DNA of 64,000 nt from CAWDVH01 sp963805705 (GCA_963805705.1 CAWDVH010000002.1:1-64000), one strand, 5' to 3'; positions 17,630 to 26,464 are shown, counted from the stretch's first letter. The notes: generated by a model from the sequence alone, not told the origin. Numbers and translations are program-made.

Positions 17630-17816
17630 CGGTTCACCCAGGCTTCATGACCAGCTGACGGCCGCGCCGGCCTCCCCGGGGCGGAGCAGAGGAGCGCCGC
17701 CAGATGGGGAATGAACTCTGCATGCCTTCGCGCCGGTGCAGCCGGCCGTCACCGGTGGCAGCACGCCGCAAGGCGAAATCTGGCCCGGCTGCTGCCGTGC
17801 CTGCCGCCGGGGTCGC

Positions 17817-18327
17817 CTACCGCGCGCGGAGGAAGTCGAGCACCCGCTGGACCAGCAGTGCGGTGGCGTCCGCGTCGTACGACGGCAGTGAGCTGTCGGC
17901 GAAATAATGCTGGTCGCCGGGGTAGAGGAATAGCTCCGCGTCCTTGGCCTGCTCGACGAGCTCGCGGGCGGCGTCGATGTCGCCCTCGCCGGCGAAGATC
18001 GGGTCGGCGTCCATTCCGTGCACCTGCACCGGCACCCCATCGGGCCAGGCGGAGCCGAACTCCGAGACCGGGACGCAGGAGTAGAAGAGCAGCGCCCCCG
18101 GCGCGCCGGGCCGCGTCTGCGCCAGCTTCTGGGCAGGGAGCACGCCGAGTCAGAAGCCGGCGTATACCAGCTCGGCGGGCAGGCCTTCGACTGCCAGGGC
18201 GCCGCGCCCGATCACCTCACGGGGGAAGCCGATCTCCTCGGCATAGCGCATCCCTCGTCAATAGTGGCGAAGGTGCGGCCCTCGAACAGGTCGGGCATGT
18301 GCACGGTGTGCCCGGCGCGGCGCAGCG
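17817..18327 (-). pseudogene. Dienelactone hydrolase family pseudogene, 5' end removed by the repeat
   Basis: Reading toward lower coordinates, DALRRAGHTVHMPDLFEGRTF begins right at the repeat border. After a one-base loss near 18250 it continues YAEEIGFPREVIGRGALAVE, then meets an in-frame TGA at 18150-18152. It resumes as LGVLPAQKLAQTRPGAPGAL, with the catalytic Asp/His region GDQHYFADSS near the end. The first 20-30 residues are missing because repeat copy 2 starts there. Three lesions make it non-functional. Confidence 0.8.
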
Positions 18328-18577
18328 CGTCGTCGCCCGGCTCAAGGAGGAGTCCGAGGTGCCGTTGCGCTCGCACGGCAGCCTGTCGATGAACCGGGCG
18401 CTGATGGCCGCCGGCCTGGTCGACCGCGTCCAGGTGACGCTCTTCCCCGTGATCACCGGTCAGACCGGGCTGGACCCGATCTTCCAGGGTGCGGCCGACT
18501 TCGACCTGGAGCTGATCGAGAGCCGGACGCTCGACGGTCACACCCAAGAGCTCATCTACCGGCCCACCCTCCATTGA
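18328..18577 (+). pseudogene. 3' fragment of the DHFR-like gene
   Basis: The 3' 250 bases of the DHFR-like gene at 8607-9182, carried here inside repeat copy 2. It has no start of its own; an open frame reading into it from 17711 is a chance fusion with the antisense of the dienelactone hydrolase pseudogene. Confidence 0.85.
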
Positions 18578-18731
18578 CCTGTACGGATTCGAAGAGGATC
18601 TTCGGCAACCCCAAACCAGCCGTATAACCTGCTGCCTGCCCTTCGTCGGTGGACGGGCCGGCGGCCAGGCGCTGGACGAAGGCCTTGCCGATTCCAGAGG
18701 AGGCGCCGGTGACGAGTGCGAGCGTGCTCAT
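18552..18731 (-). pseudogene. Short-chain dehydrogenase remnant (copy 2)
   Basis: Exact copy of the SDR remnant at 9157-9336, carried with the repeat. Only the N-terminal nucleotide-binding loop is present. Confidence 0.65.
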
Positions 18732-18826
18732 GAGCGCTGTCCCTTTCGCGTACCGGTCGCCATGGCCGGGCCGCATCGCCGCCGCGGTGACCGGCCGGTC
18801 TGCAGTCAGTGAGGAACGGGTCGCCG

Positions 18827-19669
18827 GTGGCTAGCTCCGCGCGGATGCCCAATATATTCTGGCTCGGCGGTGGCTGCGGATCTGGCAAGACGACGATCGC
18901 GCGAGTCGTCACCCGCCGCCTTGACCTGCGGCTCTACCCGGTCGACGGGTACACCTACGCACACGCCGAACGCAGTAAGCAGGGTGGCTTCCCGCTGAAC
19001 CGGGCCATCGCCGAGATGACACAGGGGCAGCGCTGGGCCAGGACCCCGGCCGAGCTGGCCGAGTGGTTCGCCGCAGTTGCCGCCGAACGGCTCGAGATGA
19101 TCCTCGCCGACCTGCGCGACCTCGGCCCGGGTCCGACGGTCGTGGCGGAGGGTCCGCAGCTGTTCCCCGACCTGATCGCCCCGCTGATGCAGACCCCCGT
19201 GCACGGCCTGTGGCTGCTGCCGACCCCGGAGTTCGCCCAGCACGGAGTGGCCGGCCGCCGGGCGGGCGGCCTTACCGGTGAAGCGGCACAGCGCCGTCGC
19301 GATCGTGACGTGCTGCTCACCGAGATCAACAGGCGGCAGGTGCGGCGGCACCTTATGCCGTCAGCAGATGTGGACGGGTACCGGTCGCTCGCAGACACCA
19401 TCGACATGGTGGCGCAGCGGCTGGAGAGCCTGCCTGGCGGGCTGCTCCGGGCCGCCGACGGCGGACAGCGGCGGCGGATCAGGCAGGCGGAGAACGCCGC
19501 CGCCGTGCGGCAACTGCTCGGCTGGCTGGCGGATCTGGGCCCTGGCCATATGCCTGATGCTCCTCCGTTCCCGTTCAGCTGCGAATGCGAGAGCCTGGGC
19601 TGCGAGCAGACTGTGACCATGTCCGTCACCGAGTACCAGCGCCGGTCAGCGGACGGTCCGGTGACCTGA
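18827..19669 (+). CDS. P-loop NTPase with C-terminal cysteine motif (copy 2)
   Basis: Identical at the protein and DNA level to the gene at 9432-10274, with the same Walker A loop (GGGCGSGKTT) and C-terminal CECESLGCEQ motif. It keeps 495 bases of the original upstream sequence, so its promoter may have been copied too if that lies inside the repeat. Perfect identity points to a recent duplication or gene conversion. Confidence 0.8.
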   Translation: MASSARMPNIFWLGGGCGSGKTTIARVVTRRLDLRLYPVDGYTYAHAERSKQGGFPLNRAIAEMTQGQRWARTPAELAEWFAAVAAERLEMILADLRDLGPGPTVVAEGPQLFPDLIAPLMQTPVHGLWLLPTPEFAQHGVAGRRAGGLTGEAAQRRRDRDVLLTEINRRQVRRHLMPSADVDGYRSLADTIDMVAQRLESLPGGLLRAADGGQRRRIRQAENAAAVRQLLGWLADLGPGHMPDAPPFPFSCECESLGCEQTVTMSVTEYQRRSADGPVT

Positions 19670-19792
19670 CCCGAACCCGCACCCCAACCCACCCGTGGTG
19701 CTTTCTTTATTCCTAGCCATGCGCGCGGGCAGTACGGCCAATGTCCACCGGATCACGGGACGCTTAACATGTCATCGCTTGAGAGACGAATG

Positions 19793-19814
19793 CGCGCCCA
19801 GCGCGCTGGGCGCG
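19793..19814. promoter_or_regulatory. 22-bp perfect palindrome upstream of a membrane-protein gene
   Basis: All eleven base pairs of CGCGCCCAGCG with its mirror match with no loop. It ends 20 bases before a good -35 element, so an operator for a dimeric regulator is plausible. It could instead fold as a transcript end for the NTPase gene. Confidence 0.5.
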
Positions 19815-19833
19815 TTCTCAGGCAATGCCAAGC

Positions 19834-19862
19834 TTGTCAGGATATGTAAAGAGGCGTAATCT
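19834..19862 (+). promoter_or_regulatory. Sigma-70-type promoter
   Basis: TTGTCA and TAATCT are separated by exactly 17 bases, close to the housekeeping consensus and unusual in this GC-rich window. The gene's GTG follows about 70 bases later. Confidence 0.6.
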
Positions 19863-19932
19863 AAGCACGCCGCCCGTGGGCCGGGACTCCACGCACTCGG
19901 GCCTGTGCGGGCATTGGGGGAAGGGGGAGCCC

Positions 19933-21024
19933 GTGTCGAAGGACAATGCTGCAGATTCTGATGATCATAGTCCTTTTAGCAACGTCAGGAATGTGCTAGG
20001 ATTTCTCTTGGCGGGCTTCGGCGCCATTCTTAGCTTCCTTGGCGTACGGTCTTCAGAAGTCACTACCGTACTCCGCAACGACAGTCTGCAAGCCTCTCTG
20101 ATTGCGCTCATTCTGCTTTTCGGCGTTCTTGCTGCCGTATGGGCAGTGGCCACCGATAGCAAACGGAAGCTTTCCCTGCTAAGCGTTATGGCCATTGGAG
20201 TCGCGCTCGCCGGCGTGGCTGCCCTGGTCGTTTTCGCAATTCCGATCACTGCGGATCTGATACCTTCCGGAACTGAAATCCGGCAATATTTTAATATTTC
20301 CGGGAAGATAACCCTGGCGATTGCCTGTGTTTTGCTGCTGCTTGGAGTAGCGACACTTGTTCACTACGGCCCGTTCCAGGTCGAGCAAGGTGCAGTCTCG
20401 CCCGGCGAACCCAATAACGGGCGGCGATGGTGGCAACGATGGCGGGAATCGGCCTTGAAGTTGCCGGTGGACCTCGTCGACGCCCTCATCCTGGCTAGTG
20501 TCGTTCTTATAGCCATTGCCGCGTACGGGGCAATGCGGCTCGAGACCAAGAGCCAGCTCTCTTTCTCCTCGCAAGTGGGAGCCAGTTTTACGATGAACGG
20601 ATCCCTTGCGACAGCTCGGATAGACATCGCAGCAACCAAAATTCCGCAGAGCGACTGGATCTTCGTCGACGTCTATGCGGTACCGGCGGAAACCAACCTG
20701 AAGAATACATGCGCGCTTTTGTACAAGCGTTTCACGATCCCCGATAGCAGTGCTCCTTGCGCAACCGATCCATGTCTATACTTTAGCCGACCTCGGTATC
20801 AACATATAGCAAAGTGCGCTATTTTGTCGAATGGTTCGATCGTTCCGAATGCTACCGGTAACGTTGACGAGACACTTAGCGTTCCGTTCTTGGCGGCTGA
20901 GTACCAAGACGTAGACGTTCGGGCAGAAGTCTGCTCGCTCAATGAAGGTTGCGCGGGAAGTCCAATTGGCCAAAACTCCCGACTCGATTGGGTTATACCG
21001 GATTCTTCTGGCCAGCCTGGTTAA
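19933..21024 (+). CDS. Low-GC membrane protein of unknown function
   Basis: From the GTG at 19933 (GGGGGAG upstream) the protein has 363 residues. Five membrane helices are visible in the first 200 residues (FLLAGFGAILSFLGV, ASLIALILLFGVLAA, VALAGVAALVVFAIPI, ITLAIACVLLLLGVATL and ALILASVVLIAIAAYGA). A likely external domain of about 160 residues with six cysteines follows. The gene uses many A/T-ending codons, unlike everything around it, which suggests acquisition from a lower-GC source. I recognise no family. Confidence 0.7.
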   Translation: MSKDNAADSDDHSPFSNVRNVLGFLLAGFGAILSFLGVRSSEVTTVLRNDSLQASLIALILLFGVLAAVWAVATDSKRKLSLLSVMAIGVALAGVAALVVFAIPITADLIPSGTEIRQYFNISGKITLAIACVLLLLGVATLVHYGPFQVEQGAVSPGEPNNGRRWWQRWRESALKLPVDLVDALILASVVLIAIAAYGAMRLETKSQLSFSSQVGASFTMNGSLATARIDIAATKIPQSDWIFVDVYAVPAETNLKNTCALLYKRFTIPDSSAPCATDPCLYFSRPRYQHIAKCAILSNGSIVPNATGNVDETLSVPFLAAEYQDVDVRAEVCSLNEGCAGSPIGQNSRLDWVIPDSSGQPG

Positions 21025-21126
21025 TGAAGCCTTCAAGCTTCCGTGAAAATGCAAGATAACCGACTTGGCTCACGGTCTTGGACTTGCCGCAGGCTAGTCG
21101 CGGGGTCGGGCCTGCCGGGAAGTCGG

Positions 21127-22017
21127 TCAGCCAGCGGGCTGCTGGAAGTGCCAGATGACCAGGTCCGGGCGACCCCCTGAGGCCCGCCCTGCCGACGGCA
21201 GGTAGTCCATCAGCGAGAACGGCCAGTCCTGCCAGTCGCCGATCTCGGTGGCGGGCTCGGGCACCGGTTCGTCCGCTCTGACCACGCGCGGCTCCTCGCA
21301 CCGCTTTACCTGCAGGCCATGTCTCAGCGCCGCCCGCAGGTAGTCTCCGAGCTGATGCCGGTAGGTAGGCGCGATGCGCGGCTCACCCGCCGGGCCGCGG
21401 GCCGTCATCACCGAACCGCGGGCAATGAGTTCGTGGTGGACATCTGAGATGACCAGGTCGCCGCCGGGGCGCAGGACGCGAGCCCACTCAGCTAGCACCG
21501 GATCAAGGCTGGGAACGTGCTCAAGAGCGAGCGCGCAGACGATGACGTCCACGCAGTCACCCGGCAGCGGCAGCCGGTCAAGCTCGGCGACGTGGAACTC
21601 GGCCCCGGGGACACGCCGCCGTGCGTGGGCGAGCATGTCCGGTGAGCTGTCGACGCCGATGACCCGATGCCCGCGCCTAGCCAGGAACTCGGCGAATCGT
21701 CCGGTCCCGCATGCGGCGTCCAGCGCCACGCCAGGCTCCCGGCCGGCGAGGTACTCCGCTACGACCGGCTCGTCGGTGGCGAACAGCCCGCCGCCAGCAT
21801 CCGCGTCGTAGCCGGCCGACACCTGCTCATAGACGGTGGCGGCGCTGACCTGCTCAACCAGCACGCCGCGGTCCCTCAGCCGCTCGTCATCCAGCAGCCG
21901 CCTGATCTCGGCCAGCCGGGCCTCAGTGAACGCGCGATCGTGGTCCCCGGCCCAGGCGTCCAGCAGCGCGATGCCCTCAAGGCCGAGCAGATAGGCCAGC
22001 GGGTCCTGATAGACCAT
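21127..22017 (-). CDS. Class I SAM-dependent methyltransferase
   Basis: 296 residues. A helical N-terminal segment of about 90 residues precedes a Methyltransf_11-type Rossmann domain. That domain has ALDAACGTGRFAEFLARRGH (SAM loop), VIGVDSSPDML, LDRLPLPGDCVDVIVCALALEHV and LRPGGDLVISDVH. It probably methylates a small molecule; nothing nearby specifies which. No ribosome site is evident before the ATG, so it may be leaderless. Confidence 0.85.
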   Translation of the reverse strand: MVYQDPLAYLLGLEGIALLDAWAGDHDRAFTEARLAEIRRLLDDERLRDRGVLVEQVSAATVYEQVSAGYDADAGGGLFATDEPVVAEYLAGREPGVALDAACGTGRFAEFLARRGHRVIGVDSSPDMLAHARRRVPGAEFHVAELDRLPLPGDCVDVIVCALALEHVPSLDPVLAEWARVLRPGGDLVISDVHHELIARGSVMTARGPAGEPRIAPTYRHQLGDYLRAALRHGLQVKRCEEPRVVRADEPVPEPATEIGDWQDWPFSLMDYLPSAGRASGGRPDLVIWHFQQPAG

Positions 22018-22158
22018 GAGAGGGGATCATAGACACGCACCGGCCAGGCTGCCCATCGGTTTTCGGGCGGCACCAAGGCCACGCGATGCTCGCGCGGTTC
22101 TCATCTATCGGCTGGCCCTAGCACGACGGGCTCGGCATACGCCATCAGTGCCGCTGGC

Positions 22159-22926
22159 TTACGCCTGCGCGGCCTCGCGCAGCCGGGCCGCCACCGCCGA
22201 AAGGAGCGCATCGACCGCCGATTCATCAAGCGTCGCGTCCGCACCGCGCCGAAGAGCCACTGCCGCATCGATCAAGCCCGTGTCCGGCCAGCGGGCACGA
22301 GCCCAGGCCGCACCCTCTAGTTTCGGCCCGAGCACGTCCACCGCGGCGAACCTCCACGCCCGGCACGCGTTCAAGACCGAATAGAGGGTCGCCTTCTCGT
22401 GAGCGCGATGCCAGGCCATGGACTCATCCATGGCTTCCAGCAGGGTGCGGCGAGGGACATCAGCGAAGATCCCTCGTGCCGGCGGCCCGCTGATGGCCAG
22501 ACCGGACCGGTGCGCGATGGCCCGGTCCAGCACATACCAGAAACCAGGCTCGGCTGCTGGGTCCATGTGCACGGCCGTAGGCATCCGGGGTCCGCTGCTG
22601 GCATTGACCTCGAAGTCAGCACCTGCGGGACGTGAGCCCGCGACTGCACGGCGATAGACAGTGAGCTCCAGGCCGCGGGCCGGGCAGCCCGCACTCACCT
22701 CAATGACGGCTGATGCCACCGATTGCCTCTGCGGATCGGTAAGTGCGGCGCTCGATACAGCGGCTATGTCGATATCGCTCTCGCCGGGGACATACCCGCC
22801 CAGGGCTACAGAGCCGACGAAGTACACGCCGACAAGACCCGTGCCGAGGGCGCGAGCCAGAGCTTCCGCTACTTGATCACCGAACCTGGCGACTTCGAGC
22901 GTGGGCACCCTGCCATCATCAGGCAT
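22159..22926 (-). CDS. Nucleotidyltransferase similar to aminoglycoside adenylyltransferases
   Basis: The polymerase-beta-type motif VGSVALGGYVPGESDIDIAAV (GS...DxD) and a helical C-terminal domain (ESMAWHRAHEKATLYSVLNACRAW) match the ANT(3'')/ANT(9)-like family. The protein is 255 residues from the ATG at 22926; starts at 22947 or 22968 are also possible. Family members adenylylate streptomycin or spectinomycin, but chromosomal homologues often have no known resistance role, so I do not call it a resistance gene. Confidence 0.75.
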   Translation of the reverse strand: MPDDGRVPTLEVARFGDQVAEALARALGTGLVGVYFVGSVALGGYVPGESDIDIAAVSSAALTDPQRQSVASAVIEVSAGCPARGLELTVYRRAVAGSRPAGADFEVNASSGPRMPTAVHMDPAAEPGFWYVLDRAIAHRSGLAISGPPARGIFADVPRRTLLEAMDESMAWHRAHEKATLYSVLNACRAWRFAAVDVLGPKLEGAAWARARWPDTGLIDAAVALRRGADATLDESAVDALLSAVAARLREAAQA

Positions 22927-23082
22927 GCGCGAGCGAGACAGCCCGCTCATCGCGCTCGACACCGCCACCCGCCCGATCGGAACGTGCAGTGCCGAGAACC
23001 ACCGAGACGCCAGGGCTGGCCGGACCCGTCCTGCGCAGGGCGACCCGAGCGCCGACTGGGGGAGGCTGAGAGGTAGCCGCGG

Positions 23083-23868
23083 TCAGAAGAACTCCGCCAG
23101 GACCGGGGCGAGCACGCCCGGGTTCACCTCATGTGTCTGGCCCGCCAGCATCCGCAGCTGGCCCTGCGGGATCGCCTGGCTCAGTACCCGCGCCGCGTCG
23201 GGCATGAACGGAAGGCTCGCGTCGCCCGCCATCACGAGGGCGGGCACCGACACGCGGGCGGCCAGCTCGGCCGGCACCGACCAGGGCTCGCCCAGGATGG
23301 CGGCGTGGTCGTAGGCCAGCGTCGGCGCGACGGCTTCCATGGCCGGCCAGAACGGCGCGCGGCGCATGCCGTCGACCTGCTCGGCGGGCGTGCCGACAAA
23401 CCGCATGAACAGGGCCACCGCGTCGCCCCGGCGGCCTTCGGCCAGGGCCTCTCTCAGCTGCCTGAGGTACCGGCTCCAGGACTCCTGCGCGCCGGGGTCG
23501 TTGTTGTAGGGGGGCTCGTACATGGCGATCTTGCTGACCTTGCTCCCGAGCCTTATGGCCGCGCGCATGGCCAGGGGCCCGCCGGACGAGTGGCCGTAGA
23601 GGAACGCCGGGCCGCCGGCGCAGGCGATCAGCGCCTCGATGTCGTCGATCTCCCGGTCGATCGCGTAGGGCAGCGTGTCGCCGCTCTCGCCGCGGCCGCG
23701 GCGATCAAAGCCGTAGACCGTGAAGCGCGGCGCGAGCAGCCTGGCCAGTTCCGGCCCGGAGCCGTACGAATGGACGGTCAGCGCACCGTCGACCAGGATC
23801 AGGGCCGGTCCGGCGCCCTGCTTGCTGTAAGCGATCGTCGTGCCGTCGGGTGAACTCAGTGTGGACAT
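23083..23868 (-). CDS. Alpha/beta-fold hydrolase
   Basis: 261 residues from the ATG at 23868, preceded by GGAGGAGA. Features: FDRRGRGESGDT after strand 4, nucleophile elbow GHSSGG, Asp region MAGDASLPFMP and a late His in LAGQTHEVNPG. It is a non-secreted esterase/lactonase-type hydrolase of unknown substrate. Confidence 0.85.
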   Translation of the reverse strand: MSTLSSPDGTTIAYSKQGAGPALILVDGALTVHSYGSGPELARLLAPRFTVYGFDRRGRGESGDTLPYAIDREIDDIEALIACAGGPAFLYGHSSGGPLAMRAAIRLGSKVSKIAMYEPPYNNDPGAQESWSRYLRQLREALAEGRRGDAVALFMRFVGTPAEQVDGMRRAPFWPAMEAVAPTLAYDHAAILGEPWSVPAELAARVSVPALVMAGDASLPFMPDAARVLSQAIPQGQLRMLAGQTHEVNPGVLAPVLAEFF

Positions 23869-24000
23869 GGTTGTCTCCTCCGGCTTACCCACGCAGGATG
23901 GATCGTCGCTGCTGTCAAGGTAAGGGCCGGCAGCGGAAGGGGTCACCTGATCGAAAGGTTCCCGTTGGGCGGGCCGCCTGGGTTCCCGGTGAGCGACCCT

Positions 24001-24327
24001 CTACTGTCCGGTGGATCCTGATCCGGGTGCGGCGACTCCGGTTGGAGGCCCGGCGAGATTGTTCGCGGTATTCGCCATAGACTTAATGCCAAAGTAAGCC
24101 GTGGTCATAGTACCAATAGCCGTAAAGGCACTGCTCAGGATGGCGACGACCTGGGGAAGGATTTGAGCGTTCGCTGGCCCGCCGGCAGCGAAATGGGTGA
24201 TCCCCAATATCGCGGCAGCCGCGATAGCGACATCCCCAGCAATGACTGCGTACAGGCCCGTCCACGCACGGACCTTCTCGACACGAGGATCTGAAGTACC
24301 TCCTGCCGATACGGTTGGTGTAGTCAT
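24001..24327 (-). CDS. Small two-helix membrane protein
   Basis: 108 residues with two hydrophobic helices (GLYAVIAGDVAIAAAAILGI and VVAILSSAFTAIGTMTTAYFGI) and polar, Gly/Pro-rich ends. GGGGAGGAAG gives a strong ribosome site. Codon use is less GC-biased than its neighbours. The layout resembles holin-like or small anchor proteins, but I see no diagnostic motif. Confidence 0.65.
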   Translation of the reverse strand: MTTPTVSAGGTSDPRVEKVRAWTGLYAVIAGDVAIAAAAILGITHFAAGGPANAQILPQVVAILSSAFTAIGTMTTAYFGIKSMANTANNLAGPPTGVAAPGSGSTGQ

Positions 24328-24693
24328 TAGCTTCCTCCCCTTAGCGTGACCAGGCCCGGTGGCGGACCTAGCGCGGGACCCGGATCAGGCCCGTGCCTTG
24401 TTCACAACCGGCAGCGAGCATCCGAAATATCCACCTTTGCATATGCTGCGCCGTATAGATAGCCGTAGGGCGGTTAGCCAGCATCTGCTGATAAGGGGCT
24501 CAGGACGGGTTGCTCGCTCATTAGCTCTCCGATCGCGTCCTGCTGACTACTTGACGCGCAGCTGGTGCTTCTGGTTGACCGCCCGCCGTCGCCTCCACGA
24601 GGCGGCAGAAGAGTGCAGCAATCACCGTGTTCAGGGCTCCCCTGGGTAGCGGTCTCCTACGCTTGGCGCTGAGGTCCTGGCTCAAGCCGGCGC
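24328..24693. other. Intergenic region, relatively AT-rich
   Basis: No coding bias is visible in any frame. The part around 24420-24500 is AT-richer than the surroundings and probably holds the promoter for the minus-strand small membrane protein, but I cannot assign -35/-10 boxes with confidence. Confidence 0.4.
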
Positions 24694-25083
24694 TTATGAC
24701 GCTATCCGCCGTGACAGGCAGAACTCGTTGCCTTCTGGGTCGAGTAGCACGAAGTGGCTGTCGTGTCGTTCCAGGACACTGGCGCCCAGTGCGGTGAGTC
24801 GTGCGACCTCGGCATCGAAGGAGTCACATCGCAGGTCAAGGTGGACGCGGTTCTTGACGGCTTTCGGCTCAGGTACCAGCTGGAAGAACAGTCGCGGCGC
24901 ACCAGGCGCCTCGACGGCAACTGTCGGGTCGTCTTCCGGGTCAGTGATGCCGTTCATGCGCAGACGGTCAAGTTCTGCCTGGTCATAGGGGGCTACTTCG
25001 TAGTCGTCGAGGGCTGCGGCCCAGAACCGGGCGATAGAGGCCGGGTGCCGGCTATCAAATGTGACATCGTGAATGCGTGCCAT
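24694..25083 (-). CDS. VOC (glyoxalase-like) family protein
   Basis: 129 residues from the ATG at 25083. The two-module VOC pattern is seen in VTFDSRHPASIARFWAAALD, RLFFQLVPEPKAVKNRVHLDL and VLLDPEGNEFCL. This is the subgroup often annotated as glyoxalase-like domain proteins in actinobacteria. The metal site and substrate are not evident. Confidence 0.8.
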   Translation of the reverse strand: MARIHDVTFDSRHPASIARFWAAALDDYEVAPYDQAELDRLRMNGITDPEDDPTVAVEAPGAPRLFFQLVPEPKAVKNRVHLDLRCDSFDAEVARLTALGASVLERHDSHFVLLDPEGNEFCLSRRIAS

Positions 25084-25134
25084 GGTTGTGATCGTGCCAC
25101 TGTTGTCGTCGCGGAGCACGGCACCGACGGCAGA

Positions 25135-25878
25135 TTACCGGCCGTTCGCGGAGAAGTGCTGGTAATCACGGGCGCCCTGCCAGGTGCCGCCCCAGCCCCA
25201 GCCGACCGAGGCGAACGCGCGTACCACCTTGTCGCCCGCGTGAATCACCCCCGGATCATGCAGGCTCCGGTCAACATACATGCGGCAGCGCTTGTGCGCC
25301 TCGTAGCCGTCGGCGGAGATGTATGGGTTCTCGCACGGGTCCAGATCGACGGCGAGGCCGTAGGCATGCTCGGACCAACTCGACGAGCCGGTGGCGTCGC
25401 GGCAGTTGAACGCCGACGTGTTGTCCGCCTGGATCGACGCGAAGTCCGAGCCGTGGTAGGCGTCCACCGGCACCATCCTGCGGATCGGGTAGCGCACCGC
25501 GAACAGCCTGCGGAAGACCAGGATCAGCTTTCCGCTGACCGCGGCATTCACCACCAGCCGACCCGTGTGGACCTTGTGGTCGAACCCGCGGTAGGTCATG
25601 GTGATCAGCCGCAGCCCGGAGAGCGCGACCGGGCAGCCGGGATGCCAGGAGTACCTCACCTCAGAGCGATGCTGAATCCGGGAGACCTTCGCGGTGAACA
25701 CCTGCGAGCGCTCGTGCTTGCGGTACGGGACGGCAGACGGCGCGCTGGCTGGTGCCGGCCGCGCCAGCGAGTCGGCCGGACGCGGCGGCGACGCGGCGGG
25801 GGCCCGCCCGCCGCAGCCGGCACCGGCCAGCGCGGCCGCGAGCATGGCCGCGACAATGACTGCCCGCATCCTCGTCAT
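25135..25878 (-). CDS. VanY-like D-Ala-D-Ala carboxypeptidase lipoprotein (M15 family)
   Basis: 247 residues from the ATG at 25878. A short signal ends in the lipobox LAGAGCGG, so the protein should be lipid-anchored outside the membrane. An Ala/Pro-rich linker precedes the M15 domain, with SEHAYGLAVDLDP (the SxHxxGxAxD zinc motif) and the terminal YQHFS carrying the last zinc His. It likely trims peptidoglycan peptides. Confidence 0.82.
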   Translation of the reverse strand: MTRMRAVIVAAMLAAALAGAGCGGRAPAASPPRPADSLARPAPASAPSAVPYRKHERSQVFTAKVSRIQHRSEVRYSWHPGCPVALSGLRLITMTYRGFDHKVHTGRLVVNAAVSGKLILVFRRLFAVRYPIRRMVPVDAYHGSDFASIQADNTSAFNCRDATGSSSWSEHAYGLAVDLDPCENPYISADGYEAHKRCRMYVDRSLHDPGVIHAGDKVVRAFASVGWGWGGTWQGARDYQHFSANGR

Positions 25879-26038
25879 GCCAGCACAACCTACCCGTCGG
25901 GGGGACTGGCCCATGGCGAGCCAGGTCAGTATCAGTTCGCCGTCGTCGTCTGAACCCGATGGTGACCAGCGCGCGGCCGTCACCGCGGGCCGCGACCGTG
26001 CCGCCGATAAGCAGCAGCGTGACGCTGAGTGGGAGCCG

Positions 26039-26464
26039 TCAGGCGTGCAGGCGGAGTGGCGTGATGATCAGTGCCTCCGGGAACAGCGCGGCGAACCGGG
26101 ACGCCGTGCCGAACATCGCCCCGATGCGCTCGGTGTACTTCATCACGTACTCCGGCACCTGATCGGCCGCGGGGAACCCGGGAACATGCTCGGCGGTCCC
26201 GTCGATGCGGATGATGTCCCGGCCGATGTCGGTGACGTCGAGTCCGAGGGCCACCCTCGGGTTGTGGCTGATGTTGCGCAGCTTCATCTTCGCTGGCTGG
26301 CTGTAGACGAGGATGGTCTCGTCGTCGCGCAGCAGGAACCACACCGGCACGCTGTCAGGCCGCCCATCGGGGCGCACGGTCGTCAGCCACGCCATCAGGT
26401 TGGCGCGCAGTCGGCCTTCGGCATGCGCGCGGCGGTCATCGGGCAGATGTGACGTCAGCTTCAT
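26039..26464 (-). CDS. PPOX-class (F420/FMN split-barrel) family protein
   Basis: 141 residues. LMAWLTTVRPDGRPDSVPVWFLLRDDETILVYSQP is the split-barrel start, followed by KMKLRNISHNPRVALGLD and the C-terminal ALIITPLRLHA. Actinobacterial proteins of this type bind F420 or flavin and act as reductases. It lies upstream of, and divergent from, the Wadjet operon. Confidence 0.85.
   Translation of the reverse strand: MKLTSHLPDDRRAHAEGRLRANLMAWLTTVRPDGRPDSVPVWFLLRDDETILVYSQPAKMKLRNISHNPRVALGLDVTDIGRDIIRIDGTAEHVPGFPAADQVPEYVMKYTERIGAMFGTASRFAALFPEALIITPLRLHA

Larger units (their letters stand above)
18328..19669. repeat. 1,342-bp perfect direct repeat, copy 2
   Basis: Identical to 8933-10274 at a constant offset of 9,395 bases. 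Its left border cuts a dienelactone hydrolase gene, with the short string CGTCGTCG common to the left edge. Its right border is the TGA of the NTPase gene. The truncated genes at its left end mark it as the inserted copy. Confidence 0.95.

Noticed and set aside
17711..18577. 288-codon plus-strand frame ending as a DHFR-like protein
   Set aside because: Its first two thirds are antisense to the dienelactone hydrolase pseudogene; the fusion is an accident of the repeat border.
8933..19669. Composite transposon bounded by two direct repeats
   Set aside because: The repeats carry no transposase and no terminal inverted repeats, and no target duplication is visible.
22159..22926. Aminoglycoside resistance gene
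   Set aside because: Fold and motif match, but chromosomal relatives often lack resistance activity; sequence alone cannot decide.
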